NCBI RefSeq assembly: GCF_003149475.2
Contig: NZ_QFWV02000004.1
Location: 567,691-621,638 of the forward strand
Direction of reading: 5' to 3'
Source of the DNA: Oceaniradius stylonematis
Lineage (GTDB): Bacteria; Pseudomonadota; Alphaproteobacteria; Rhizobiales; Rhizobiaceae
Length of the DNA stretch: 53,948 nt
Under the pieces are notes generated by a model, which saw only the letters and a program-made list of their open reading frames with translations, did no database searches and had not been told where the DNA came from. Positions 1-10,761 of this stretch are shown here, piece after piece (position 1 is the first letter of the stretch; each line of letters starts with the position of its first letter). The position numbers and the translations under genes were made by a program.

Positions 1-363
1 GGGCAAGTATGGGGGAGGGTGGAGGCGGTTGGATAAGTTTTTATGGGCATGCCGCACAAGAATTGCGCCACTAACGGGTCGCTTCCGGCCGTGGACCGCG
101 GCACCGCAGGGCCATCGGCCCTTCACGGGCGCCCTGCCGGCGGGTTCTCGCAGTTCAATACCGGTTTCGGGCGGTGAAGGAGTGCCGGGCCTCAGAAACG
201 GACGAAGTGGACATCAGCGCGAAACCGTCTAGACTTCGTATCGGTCCAAAGCGTTCGCGCCCGGCTGCGCGTCAACATGCTGATTGACCAGCCGGCACCT
301 CTGCGGCGCGTGCGTTACGGGCTGCTGGTCCTCGTGAAGACATGACATGATTGGAAGAGGACC
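1..363. other. Left-edge intergenic stretch, no gene recognised
   Basis: No reading frame here looks like a known protein. A 67-codon plus-strand frame (29-232) has no recognisable motif and no clear ribosome binding site. The minus-strand frame reaching into this area from the next gene is an antisense shadow. An AGAGGA ribosome binding site for the downstream oxidoreductase lies at the right end. Confidence 0.5.
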
Positions 364-1338
364 ATGAGGGCCATTCAGTTCCATCGCTTTGGCGGGCCCG
401 AGGTCTTGCAGCTGGATGAGGTGCCGGATCCGGCGCCGGGGCCGGACGATGTGATCATTGCGGTGAAGGCGGCGGGTGTGAACCCCGCCGACACCTATAT
501 GCGCAGCGGCACATACCGCATCCAACCGGAACTGCCCTGCATTCCGGGCGGTGACGCCGCTGGCGACGTGGTAGCGTTGGGCGAAAATGTCACCGGCTTG
601 AAAATCGGCGATCGCGTCTTTTCGGGCGTCGCGATGGGGCTGGATTTTACCGGCTGTTATGCCGGGCTGGTCAAACGCCCCGCAAAACATGTGCTGCCCA
701 TCCCCGAAGGGATCAGCTATGCCGAGGCCACAACGTTTGGCGTCTCCTACGCGACCGCCCACTACGCCCTTTTTGCGCGTGGCGGCGCCAAAAGTGGCGA
801 AACAGTCTTCATCCATGGCGCGAGCGGTTCGGTCGGCACATCTGCGATACAGCTGGCGAAACGCGCCGGTCTAAAAGTCATCGGCAGCGCAGGTTCGGAG
901 GCCGGGCTCGCCCTGCTGCGCGGTGAGAACGTTGACCACGCTGTCAATCACAGAGAAGCGAACTACCTCGACGCCGTCAAACAAGCTTGCGATGGCGGCG
1001 GCCCCGATCTGATCCTGGAAATGCTGGCCAATGTGAATCTCGCCGCAGACATGGAAATTGCCGGACAGAATGGCCGGATCGTTGTGATCGGCAACCGGGG
1101 CGAGATCGAGATCAGCCCGCGCATGGCGATGATGAAGGAGCTCGATATCCGGGGCATCATGCTTTGGAATGCAACGGAGGTACAGCTCAGCGACATCATG
1201 GCGGACATTCTGGCCGCGGCGGCGGAAGGCGCCATCAAGCCCAAGGTGGGGCACCAGCTGCCTCTGGGCGAGGCGGCCAAAGCGCACGAACTCGTCCTTC
1301 AGCCGGGTAATGCGGGCAAGATCGTACTGATCCCGTAA
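364..1338 (+). CDS. NADPH:quinone oxidoreductase, zinc-independent MDR superfamily
   Basis: This 324-residue protein is full length for a quinone oxidoreductase of the medium-chain dehydrogenase/reductase superfamily. The N-terminal GroES-like half contains the segment GGDAAGDVVALGENV. The Rossmann half contains HGASGSVGTSAIQLAKRAG, the NADPH-binding glycine motif. The zinc-ligand cysteines of alcohol dehydrogenases are not apparent, so a zinc-free quinone or enone reductase (QOR) is the best reading. It probably passes electrons from NADPH to quinones or activated alkenes in the cytoplasm. The ATG follows an AGAGGA ribosome binding site. A cupin gene starts 14 bases after the stop, so the two are probably co-transcribed. 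The substrate cannot be told from sequence. Confidence 0.88.
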   Translation: MRAIQFHRFGGPEVLQLDEVPDPAPGPDDVIIAVKAAGVNPADTYMRSGTYRIQPELPCIPGGDAAGDVVALGENVTGLKIGDRVFSGVAMGLDFTGCYAGLVKRPAKHVLPIPEGISYAEATTFGVSYATAHYALFARGGAKSGETVFIHGASGSVGTSAIQLAKRAGLKVIGSAGSEAGLALLRGENVDHAVNHREANYLDAVKQACDGGGPDLILEMLANVNLAADMEIAGQNGRIVVIGNRGEIEISPRMAMMKELDIRGIMLWNATEVQLSDIMADILAAAAEGAIKPKVGHQLPLGEAAKAHELVLQPGNAGKIVLIP

Positions 1339-1352
1339 CTTGAGGAGGCTTC

Positions 1353-1688
1353 ATGAACTATCCAGATTTCATTCAATCTCAACCGTCTCTGGATATCCCC
1401 TTCCCGGAAGACGCCGTCACAACGTCGGCGGTGCGCTCGGACGGTGCGCTGGTGGTCTTCTTCCATGTGCACAAGGATGTGGAAGTGCCCGAACACCAAC
1501 ACGGAGCCCAGTGGGGAACGCTCGTTCATGGCAGTCTGGAGCTGACCGTCGATGGTCACACCCGCATCTGCGGACCGGGCGACAGTTGGGACATTCCCGC
1601 CGGGACCCCACATGCCGCGATCTTGACGGCAGGCAGCCTTGTGATCGACGTGTTCGAAGAGACGGACAGATATCCCCTTAAAGACTGA
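1353..1688 (+). CDS. Small single-domain cupin protein
   Basis: The 111-residue product is one cupin beta-barrel. Motif 1 is visible as VPEHQHGAQWGTLVHG, with two metal-ligand histidines and Gln where Glu is usual. Motif 2 is PAGTPHAA, with the third histidine. A strong GAGGAGG ribosome binding site precedes the ATG. It lies directly behind the quinone oxidoreductase and ahead of a terminator, so the two genes form a short operon. Cupins of this size are metal-binding enzymes or small-molecule binding proteins; nothing here fixes the ligand. The Glu-to-Gln change in motif 1 may alter metal preference, which is inference. Confidence 0.85.
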   Translation: MNYPDFIQSQPSLDIPFPEDAVTTSAVRSDGALVVFFHVHKDVEVPEHQHGAQWGTLVHGSLELTVDGHTRICGPGDSWDIPAGTPHAAILTAGSLVIDVFEETDRYPLKD

Positions 1689-1724
1689 GGCCAATCAAGA
1701 ACCAAGAATGGCAGAAAGCAAAAA

Positions 1725-1752
1725 AACCCGCCGGTGTTTCCACCGGCGGGTT
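1725..1752. terminator. Bidirectional intrinsic terminator
   Basis: A 12-bp perfect stem (AACCCGCCGGTG / CACCGGCGGGTT) encloses a TTTC loop. It has an A-run on the left and a T-rich tail on the right. It sits between the convergent cupin gene and acnA and can serve both strands. Confidence 0.85.
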
Positions 1753-1782
1753 TGTTCAATTCAGCGCTGTGGGCGGTAAGGC

Positions 1783-4473
<2,691 letters not shown>

Positions 4474-4565
4474 GATGACTGACCTCCGGTTGGCCCGGCG
4501 CGTGGGCGCCCGGCGCCGCCGCTGCCGACCCTTTCGGCCCGATCAAGCTGGCGGTGAAATTGTTG

Positions 4566-4589
4566 GCGATTGCGCATTGCAGCAATCGC
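4566..4589. promoter_or_regulatory. Dyad between acnA and ccmA, candidate operator
   Basis: The arms GCGATTGC and GCAATCGC are perfect reverse complements separated by 8 bases (GCATTGCA). They lie in the divergent acnA-ccmA intergenic region. The position and symmetry suit a dimeric regulator. The factor is not known, and the site is called from symmetry only. Confidence 0.35.
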
Positions 4590-4711
4590 AGCGTCACGGC
4601 TTGTGAATAGATACAAATCGGTCAGGTTGAAAGACCAACCAAGGTCAAAAAGCGCGGGCGATTGCGCGCGGCGGCCATTGTGTGCCAATCAGCGCGCAAA
4701 CGGGGAACGCC

Positions 4712-5326
4712 ATGAAGCTTGTAGCGGACGGGCTCGCCGCCCGGCGCGGCAACGAGATGGTCTTCGAGGGCGTCGGCTTCGCGCTTTCGGCGGGCGAGGG
4801 CATGGCGGTCACCGGGCCCAACGGGGCCGGCAAATCGACATTGCTTCGGGTTCTGGCCGGGTTCCTGCGTCCCGTCGCCGGCGCAGCGGCGATGACCGGC
4901 GCGCCCGGCGGCATCGCCGAGATCGCCGCCCATGCCCATTTCCTGTCGCCGCTCAACGCGATGAAGCCGGCGCTGACCGTGCGCGAGAACCTGAATTTCT
5001 GGCGCGCCTTCGGCGAAGCGCGCGCCGCAATGCCGGAGGAAGCGCTCGAACGGGTCGATCTGGGCCATGCGATCGACGTGCCGTTCTCGGACCTGTCGAC
5101 CGGCCAGCGCCGCCGCGCCGCCATCGCGCGGCTGTTCGTCAATCATCGGCCGGTCTGGCTGCTGGACGAGCCGACATCGGGGCTCGACGCGCGCACTGAG
5201 GCCGCGTTCGCCGGCATCATCGCCGGTCACATGTCCGATGGCGGCATCGTCATCGCCGCCACGCACCTGCCGATCGAGGTGGCGGGCATGAAGAAGCTGC
5301 GCTTCACCGACGGGGGGGATGCATGA
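4712..5326 (+). CDS. ccmA: Heme exporter ATP-binding protein CcmA
   Basis: CcmA is the ATPase of the CcmABCD complex, which releases holo-CcmE in System I cytochrome c maturation. The protein has Walker A GPNGAGKS, the ABC signature LSTGQRRRAAIAR and Walker B VWLLDEPTSGLD. About 204 residues is normal for the family. I chose the ATG at 4712 because GGGGAA lies just upstream and homologues begin near the MKLVADGL segment; an in-frame GTG at 4682 would add ten residues. The stop overlaps the ccmB start (ATGA), indicating translational coupling. Confidence 0.95.
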   Translation: MKLVADGLAARRGNEMVFEGVGFALSAGEGMAVTGPNGAGKSTLLRVLAGFLRPVAGAAAMTGAPGGIAEIAAHAHFLSPLNAMKPALTVRENLNFWRAFGEARAAMPEEALERVDLGHAIDVPFSDLSTGQRRRAAIARLFVNHRPVWLLDEPTSGLDARTEAAFAGIIAGHMSDGGIVIAATHLPIEVAGMKKLRFTDGGDA

Positions 5327-5988
5327 TCGCGCTGATCCTCCGCGACGTGAAGCTGGGCGTTCGCGCCGGGGGCGGCGCGCTGATCGGCATCCTGTTCTAT
5401 CTGGCTGTCGTCACGGTTGCGCCGTTCGCGATGGGGCCGGATCTGAACCTTCTGGCCCGGATCGGCCCGGCCATCCTGTGGACCGGGGCGCTGCTGGCAT
5501 CTCTGCTCGGGCTTGAGCGGTTGTTCCAGATCGACCATGAGGATGGAGCGCTCGATCTTCTGGTGATTGCCCGGCACGAAACGCCGCTGGCGCTGACGGT
5601 GTTCGCCAAATGCGTCGCCCACTGGCTGGTGACCGGGCTTCCGCTTGTGCTTGTAACGCCGCTGCTGGGACTCCTTTTGAACATGGACGCGACCGCCATC
5701 GGCGCCACCGCGCTGACATTGCTGGTCGGCACGCCGGCGATCACCTTCATCGGCGCGGCGGGCGCCGCGGTCGCCGTCTCGCTGCCGCGCGGCGGGCTTC
5801 TGGTCTCGGTGATCATCCTGCCCTTCACCATCCCCGTCCTGATCTTCGGGGTGATGGCGACGCTGGGCGCGGTCGAAACCTTCGCGCCGTTCCTCCAGCC
5901 GTTCACGTTCCTTGCCGCGCTGACGCTGTTTTTTGCCGTGCTCGGCCCGTTCGCTGCTGCGCTCGCTCTGAAAGGGCTGCAGGATTGA
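5323..5988 (+). CDS. ccmB: Heme exporter membrane subunit CcmB
   Basis: The 221-residue integral membrane protein has about six hydrophobic segments and starts MIALILRDVKLG, typical of CcmB. It forms the membrane partner of CcmA in the heme-handling ABC complex. The start overlaps ccmA by four bases. In most alphaproteobacteria ccmC follows at once. Here about 1.16 kb carrying a toxin-antitoxin pair and an SRPBCC gene separates it from ccmC. Confidence 0.95.
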   Translation: MIALILRDVKLGVRAGGGALIGILFYLAVVTVAPFAMGPDLNLLARIGPAILWTGALLASLLGLERLFQIDHEDGALDLLVIARHETPLALTVFAKCVAHWLVTGLPLVLVTPLLGLLLNMDATAIGATALTLLVGTPAITFIGAAGAAVAVSLPRGGLLVSVIILPFTIPVLIFGVMATLGAVETFAPFLQPFTFLAALTLFFAVLGPFAAALALKGLQD

Positions 5989-6000
5989 GCAGCCGATGTA

Positions 6001-6031
6001 TTGCAAAAATGGTATATTGCAGTTATGGTAT
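6001..6031 (+). promoter_or_regulatory. Tandem 15-bp repeat over the toxin start: candidate autoregulatory operator
   Basis: TTGCAAAAATGGTAT (6001-6015) is repeated as TTGCAGTTATGGTAT (6017-6031), 12 of 15 identical at a 16-base period. The second copy covers the toxin ATG at 6025. TATATT at 6013-6018 sits exactly where a -10 box would be if transcription began at that A, giving a leaderless mRNA. Antitoxins with XRE helix-turn-helix domains commonly bind such repeats to repress their own promoter. The operator role is inference. Confidence 0.5.
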
Positions 6032-6348
6032 GGACAGTCGAAACGCTTGATCAACGGGTTGATGACGAACTCGGGGCACTGCCAAATGACATGCGGGCCA
6101 AGTTCGTCTGGATTGCCGAGTTGATCGAAGCGAAGGGGCTGCCGAACGTCCGTGAACCTTACGTAAAACCCTTGGAGCGCGGGCTGTGGGAGATCCGCAT
6201 GAAGGGCCGGGACGGGATTGCGCGTGCGATCTATGTCACGGCTCGATCGGAGCGGGTCATTGTCGTTCGGGTGTTCCGGAAGAAGTCGCAAAGGACACCA
6301 CGCAGTGAAATCCGATTGGCGCTGGAGAGAGCAGCAGAAGCGAAATGA
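6025..6348 (+). CDS. RelE/HigB-like toxin, phage Gp49-like family
   Basis: The product of about 107 residues resembles phage-derived Gp49-like (PF05973) toxins. These are RelE-superfamily ribosome-dependent mRNA interferases. The central LERGLWEIRMKG and the following AIYVTARSERVIVVRVFRKKSQ match the family pattern of a basic beta-sheet with a C-terminal FxKKxxxTP-like segment. I chose ATG 6025; an in-frame TTG at 6001 is possible but lies in the repeat. The stop overlaps the antitoxin start (ATGA). The gene sits inside the ccm operon, which suggests insertion. Confidence 0.85.
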   Translation: MVWTVETLDQRVDDELGALPNDMRAKFVWIAELIEAKGLPNVREPYVKPLERGLWEIRMKGRDGIARAIYVTARSERVIVVRVFRKKSQRTPRSEIRLALERAAEAK

Positions 6349-6650
6349 CCAAACTCAAAGACCTGAAGGCCAAATGGTCCGAGGACCCCGAATTTCGCGC
6401 CGAGTATGATGCGCTGGAGGAGGAGTTCACCCTGGCGGCGGCGATGATCGAGGCGCGCATGCGAGCGTCCATGACACAGGAGCAGATCGCCAAGGCGATG
6501 GGCACCACGCAGGCGGCCATTGCGCGGCTCGAGAGTGGCCGTGTTCCACCTTCCACGCGCACGCTGCAGCGTTTCGCCGCGGCCACCGGCACGAAGTTGC
6601 GCATCCTTTTTGAGCCCGATGCCGACAATCGAACTGACCACCCATCTTGA
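6345..6650 (+). CDS. HigA-like XRE-family antitoxin
   Basis: The 101-residue protein has a helix-turn-helix at about residues 43-75 (TQEQIAKAMGTTQAAIARLESG). This is the XRE fold typical of HigA-like antitoxins paired with Gp49-like toxins. The N-terminal helical part (EDPEFRAEYDALEEEF) is also characteristic. It should neutralise the upstream toxin and repress the shared promoter through the tandem repeat. Its start overlaps the toxin stop. Its 3' end overlaps the predicted start of the next gene by 32 bases, in another frame. Confidence 0.88.
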   Translation: MTKLKDLKAKWSEDPEFRAEYDALEEEFTLAAAMIEARMRASMTQEQIAKAMGTTQAAIARLESGRVPPSTRTLQRFAAATGTKLRILFEPDADNRTDHPS

Positions 6651-7083
6651 TGCCGACCAGGCGACCGTCCGCGCGCAGGTCATGCGTCCGGCCGTGCTGC
6701 CGCATGTTTCCGCGCCGCTGCTCCGCTTTCGGCCGATCGAACCGTCGGTCCTGCCGGACATTTGGCAAGGCGGAGACTGTCGGCTCGGCATGTCCTTGTT
6801 CGGCATCGTGCCGCTCGGTTGGCAGATCGTCGGGATCGAGCCGCAGCCGATGCGCGATGGCATCTGGTCGATCCGCGACAATGGCCGCGGCCGGCTGATC
6901 CGCACCTGGGATCACTGGATCGAGGTCGCGCCGGAGAGCGAGGGCACCCGCTACACCGACCGCGTGACGGTTGATGCCGGTGTGCTGACACCGTTCGTCG
7001 CCCTGTTCGCGCGCATCTTCTATGCCCACCGGCAGCGGCGTTGGCGGCGGCTCGTGGCGAACGATTTCCACCTCGATCGATAA
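6619..7083 (+). CDS. SRPBCC (START/Bet v 1-like) ligand-binding family protein
   Basis: The protein of about 154 residues begins MPTIELTTHLDADQATVRAQV and ends RRWRRLVANDFHLDR. The alternating beta-strands and the closing helix with a YAHRQRRWRRL segment are like SRPBCC polyketide-cyclase/dehydrase proteins. No catalytic residues can be named. An upstream in-frame start at 6520 would run through the antitoxin gene and was rejected. It is part of the insert between ccmB and ccmC. Whether it belongs with the toxin-antitoxin pair or with the ccm genes is not known. Confidence 0.65.
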   Translation: MPTIELTTHLDADQATVRAQVMRPAVLPHVSAPLLRFRPIEPSVLPDIWQGGDCRLGMSLFGIVPLGWQIVGIEPQPMRDGIWSIRDNGRGRLIRTWDHWIEVAPESEGTRYTDRVTVDAGVLTPFVALFARIFYAHRQRRWRRLVANDFHLDR

Positions 7084-7152
7084 CGCGCACGTGTGCGACC
7101 GATTGTCCGAGATCAATTGCGCGGCCACAATTGCCGCTCTAAGAAGACAGCC

Positions 7153-7938
7153 ATGAGTGACGCCGCCGCATCCAAGCCGGGATTCTGGACATCTTTGGCC
7201 AATCCGACCCGCTTCATGGGCCTGTCGGCGTCGATGTTGCCATGGCTGTGGGCGATCGCCGGGGTGCTGACGATCGGCGGCCTTGCGTGGGCCTGGAACG
7301 CACCGCAGGACTATCAGCAGGGCGTCACCGTCCGCATCATGTACATTCATGTGCCGGCGGCATGGCTGGCCATGTTCGCCTACGCCGTGATGGCCGCATC
7401 GGCGCTCGGCACGCTGATCTGGCGCCATCCGCTGGCCGACGTCTCGATCCGCGCCGCCGCGCCCATCGGCGCCGCCTTCACGCTGATCTGCCTGATCACG
7501 GGCTCCCTCTGGGGGCGCCCTATGTGGGGCACATGGTGGGTCTGGGATGCGCGGCTGACCTCGGTGTTCGTTCTGATGCTGATGTATCTGGGCATCATCG
7601 CGCTGCAGCGCGCGATGGACGATCCGGCAAAAGCCGCACGGCCGGTGGCGATCCTCGTCCTGGTCGGTTCGGTCAACATTCCGATCATCAAATTCTCGGT
7701 CGATATCTGGAACACGCTGCACCAGCCCGCGTCTGTCATCCGCTTCGACGGGCCGACGATCCATCCGACCATGCTTTGGCCGCTTCTGGTGACGGCGATC
7801 GGCTTCATGGGGCTGTTCGCCGCCATGCACATGCTGGCCATGCGCAACGAAATCCGCCGCCGCCGCGCCGCCGCGCTGCGCCGCGCCGGCGCGCGCGGCC
7901 CGTCCGCCGCCCCGGCGACGGCCGTTCTGGAGGGCTGA
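7153..7938 (+). CDS. ccmC: Heme lyase/exporter subunit CcmC
   Basis: CcmC loads heme onto CcmE in System I cytochrome c maturation. The protein of 261 residues has six membrane segments and the tryptophan-rich heme-handling motif (WGRPMWGTWWVWDARLT). I chose ATG 7153, which follows AAGAAGACAG; a GTG at 7093 is in frame but adds an atypical N-terminus. The Ala/Arg-rich C-terminus faces the cytoplasm. ccmD follows four bases later. This gene shows that the operon resumes after the toxin-antitoxin insert. Confidence 0.96.
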   Translation: MSDAAASKPGFWTSLANPTRFMGLSASMLPWLWAIAGVLTIGGLAWAWNAPQDYQQGVTVRIMYIHVPAAWLAMFAYAVMAASALGTLIWRHPLADVSIRAAAPIGAAFTLICLITGSLWGRPMWGTWWVWDARLTSVFVLMLMYLGIIALQRAMDDPAKAARPVAILVLVGSVNIPIIKFSVDIWNTLHQPASVIRFDGPTIHPTMLWPLLVTAIGFMGLFAAMHMLAMRNEIRRRRAAALRRAGARGPSAAPATAVLEG

Positions 7939-7942
7939 CACG

Positions 7943-8116
7943 ATGCTCAGCCACTCCGCCTTTGTTCTGCTCAGCTACGGGGCGGCCGCCGCCGTGCTCG
8001 GCGCGGTGCTGGTCTGGCTGTTCATCGACCGCGCGGCGACCATGGCCGAGCTGGACCGGCTCGAACAGGCGGGCCTGAAGCGCCGTTCGGCTTCGGGAGG
8101 CGACGAAAGCCGATGA
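7943..8116 (+). CDS. ccmD: Heme exporter small subunit CcmD
   Basis: A 57-residue frame begins MLSHSAFVLLSYGAAAAV, continues through one hydrophobic helix (to about residue 28), and ends in a charged tail with AELDRLEQAGLKRR. This is the standard CcmD architecture: one membrane helix and a cytoplasmic Arg/Glu-rich tail. CcmD is needed to release holo-CcmE from the CcmABC complex. The stop overlaps the ccmG start (ATGA). Confidence 0.92.
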   Translation: MLSHSAFVLLSYGAAAAVLGAVLVWLFIDRAATMAELDRLEQAGLKRRSASGGDESR

Positions 8117-8709
8117 ACAGCACGGACGCGCCGACCCGCCGGTCGGGCATTTCCTGGCCGATCATGATCGCGGTGATCGTCTTCTTCGCGCTGGCTGGCG
8201 TCTTTGCCTACATGCTGGTGCTGCCCGACCGGGTGGCGTCGACCGTGCCGTCGGCCCTGATCGGACGCGACGCCCCGCAGACGCCGCTGCCGGCGGTCGA
8301 AGGCATGACGACCGAGGCGGGCGATCCGATGCCCGGCTTCGATCCGGCCATGCTCGAGGGCAACATCTCGCTCGTCAACATCTGGGGTTCCTGGTGCGCG
8401 CCCTGCCGCGAGGAGCATCCATGGCTGATGGAGCTGGCCAACGATCCGCGCATCCGGCTGATCGGCTTCAACTACAAGGACAAGCCGGAGAACGCGATCC
8501 GTTTCCTGCGCCAGCTCGGCAATCCCTATGATGCGGTCGGCGCCGACGGCAATGGCCGCACGGCGATCGAATGGGGCGTCTATGGCGTGCCGGAGACCTT
8601 CATCGTCGGCCCGGACGGCGTGATCGCCTACAAGCATGTCGGCCCGATCAGCCAGGACATCATGACCCGCAAGATCGTGCCGGAGATCGACCGGCTGGCG
8701 GCGGATTGA
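8113..8709 (+). CDS. ccmG: Thiol:disulfide interchange protein CcmG (DsbE)
   Basis: The 198-residue protein has one N-terminal membrane anchor (about residues 15-37) and a periplasmic thioredoxin fold. The active site is WCAPC in NIWGSWCAPCREEHPW. The family-typical YGVPETFIVGPDG with cis-proline follows. CcmG reduces the apocytochrome CXXCH cysteines, directly or through CcmH, before heme attachment. It is the last gene of the ccm cluster here; no ccmE, ccmF or ccmH is in the window, as expected in rhizobia where they lie elsewhere. Confidence 0.96.
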   Translation: MNSTDAPTRRSGISWPIMIAVIVFFALAGVFAYMLVLPDRVASTVPSALIGRDAPQTPLPAVEGMTTEAGDPMPGFDPAMLEGNISLVNIWGSWCAPCREEHPWLMELANDPRIRLIGFNYKDKPENAIRFLRQLGNPYDAVGADGNGRTAIEWGVYGVPETFIVGPDGVIAYKHVGPISQDIMTRKIVPEIDRLAAD

Positions 8710-8723
8710 ACCTTGGTGCATTT

Positions 8724-8749
8724 CCCTCGCCCCGCTTGCGGGGAGAAGG
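8724..8749. repeat. GC-rich palindromic element downstream of ccmG
   Basis: CCCCGC-TT-GCGGGG (8730-8743), flanked by CCCTCG on the left and AGAAGG on the right, has the form of the short dispersed palindromes common between genes in Rhizobiales. It lies 14 bases after the ccmG stop. It may act as a terminator or mRNA stabiliser, although it lacks a T-run. Confidence 0.55.
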
Positions 8750-8837
8750 CAGCGCCGGCACCACACGATAGCGCTTCCCATTCTCCGCCCGCACGCCTAT
8801 ATGCGGCGCAACAACAGCCGCTTTTCCGAGACATTCA

Positions 8838-10658
8838 ATGGCCCTTCGCAACATCGCGATCATCGCGCATGTCGACCATGGCAAGACGACGCTGGTCGAC
8901 GAACTTCTCAAACAGTCCGGCGTCTACCGCGACAATGAGCGCGTCGAGGAGCGCGCGCTCGATTCCGGCGACATCGAGAAGGAGCGCGGCATCACGATCC
9001 TTGCCAAGGCCACCTCGGTGACCTGGCAGGATACGCGCATCAACATTGTCGACACGCCCGGCCACGCCGATTTCGGCGGCGAGGTGGAGCGCATCCTGAA
9101 CATGGTGGACGGGGCGATCGTGCTGGTCGATGCCGCCGAAGGGCCGATGCCGCAGACCAAGTTCGTCGTCGGCAAGGCGCTCAAGGTGGGCCTCAGGCCA
9201 ATCGTCGCCGTCAACAAGATCGACCGGCCCGACGCGCGCCCGGACGAGGTGATCAACGAGGTGTTCGACCTGTTCGCCGCGCTCGACGCCGATGACGAAC
9301 AGCTCGATTTTCCGATCCTGTACGGCTCCGGCCGGGACGGCTGGATGGCCGCCGGACCGGACAAGCCGTCAGACGCTTCGCTTGCGCCGCTGTTCGACCT
9401 GGTGCTCGACCACGTGCCGGAACCATCGGTGGGCGACGGCCCGTTCCGGATGATCGGCACGATCCTCGAGGCCAATCCGTTCCTGGGCCGCATCATCACC
9501 GGCCGCATCCATTCCGGTTCGGTCAAGCCGAACCAGACCATCAAGGTGATGGACGGGGACGGCAAGACGCTGGAAACCGGCCGTGTCTCCAAGATCCTCG
9601 CCTTTCGCGGCCTCGAGCGCCAGCCGATCGACGAAGGCCGGGCCGGCGACATCGTCGCCATTGCGGGCCTTTCCAAGGGCACGGTGGCCGACACGTTCTG
9701 CGACCCGTCGGTGACCGAGCCGCTTCCCGCGCAGCCGATCGACCCGCCGACCGTGACGATGAGCTTCATCGTCAACGATTCGCCGCTCGCGGGCACCGAA
9801 GGCGACAAGGTGACCAGCCGCGTCATCCGCGACCGGCTGATGAAGGAGGCCGAGGGCAATGTGGCCCTTAGAATCGAGGATTCCGAGCAAAAGGACGCCT
9901 TCCACGTCTCCGGCCGGGGCGAGTTGCAGCTTGCGGTCCTGATCGAGACGATGCGCCGCGAAGGGTTCGAACTGGCGGTTTCGCGGCCGCGGGTCGTCAT
10001 GCAGACCGGCGAGGACGGCGCAACGCTCGAGCCGATCGAAGAGGTCGTCATCGATGTTGACGAGGAGCATTCGGGCGCCGTCGTCCAGAAGATGAGTGAA
10101 CGCAAGGGCGAGATGATCGAGCTCAAGCCGTCCGGCGGCGACCGGGTGCGGCTGGTCTTCCATGCGCCGACGCGCGGGCTGATCGGCTACCAGTCCGAGC
10201 TTCTGACCGACACCAAGGGCACGGCGATCATGAACCGGCTGTTTCATGAATATGCGCCGTTCAAGGGCACCATCGCGGGCCGCAACAATGGCGTTCTGAT
10301 CGCCAACGAGCCGGGCGAGGCGGTCGCCTATGCGCTGTTCAACCTCGAGGACCGGGGTCCGATGGTCATCGATCCGGGCGTCAAGGTCTATCAGGGCATG
10401 ATCGTCGGCATCCACACGCGCGACAACGATCTGGAAGTCAACGTGCTCAAGGGCAAGAAGCTGACCAATGTGCGTGCCGCCGGCAAGGACGATGCGGTCA
10501 AGCTGACCCCGCCGGTGAGGATGACGCTGGAACGCGCCCTGTCGTGGATCCAGGACGACGAGTTGGTCGAGGTGACGCCCAAGTCCATTCGCCTGCGCAA
10601 GCTCTATCTCGATCCGCACGAGCGCAAGCGCTTCGAAAAGACCCGCGCCAGCGCCTGA
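8838..10658 (+). CDS. typA: Ribosome-associated GTPase TypA/BipA
   Basis: The 606-residue protein is a translational GTPase. G1 [11 protein letters not shown]3 [14 protein letters not shown] and G4 NKIDRP are all present, and the C-terminal part contains [11 protein letters not shown] and [11 protein letters not shown], typical of BipA. BipA binds the 70S ribosome in its A-site region and supports 50S assembly, mainly under cold and other stress. The length is standard. No strong Shine-Dalgarno sequence is visible before the ATG. The gene stands alone between ccmG and an acetyltransferase gene. Confidence 0.97.
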   Translation: MALRNIAIIAHVDHGKTTLVDELLKQSGVYRDNERVEERALDSGDIEKERGITILAKATSVTWQDTRINIVDTPGHADFGGEVERILNMVDGAIVLVDAAEGPMPQTKFVVGKALKVGLRPIVAVNKIDRPDARPDEVINEVFDLFAALDADDEQLDFPILYGSGRDGWMAAGPDKPSDASLAPLFDLVLDHVPEPSVGDGPFRMIGTILEANPFLGRIITGRIHSGSVKPNQTIKVMDGDGKTLETGRVSKILAFRGLERQPIDEGRAGDIVAIAGLSKGTVADTFCDPSVTEPLPAQPIDPPTVTMSFIVNDSPLAGTEGDKVTSRVIRDRLMKEAEGNVALRIEDSEQKDAFHVSGRGELQLAVLIETMRREGFELAVSRPRVVMQTGEDGATLEPIEEVVIDVDEEHSGAVVQKMSERKGEMIELKPSGGDRVRLVFHAPTRGLIGYQSELLTDTKGTAIMNRLFHEYAPFKGTIAGRNNGVLIANEPGEAVAYALFNLEDRGPMVIDPGVKVYQGMIVGIHTRDNDLEVNVLKGKKLTNVRAAGKDDAVKLTPPVRMTLERALSWIQDDELVEVTPKSIRLRKLYLDPHERKRFEKTRASA

Positions 10659-10761
10659 CCGGCGGTCGACCGCCGGGCACGTCAACAGGATGTGAAATTG
10701 ATCGGCGCGGGGGCAAAACGCTCTTGCCCGACGCGGCGCGCTGGCTCATGGTTAACAAATC

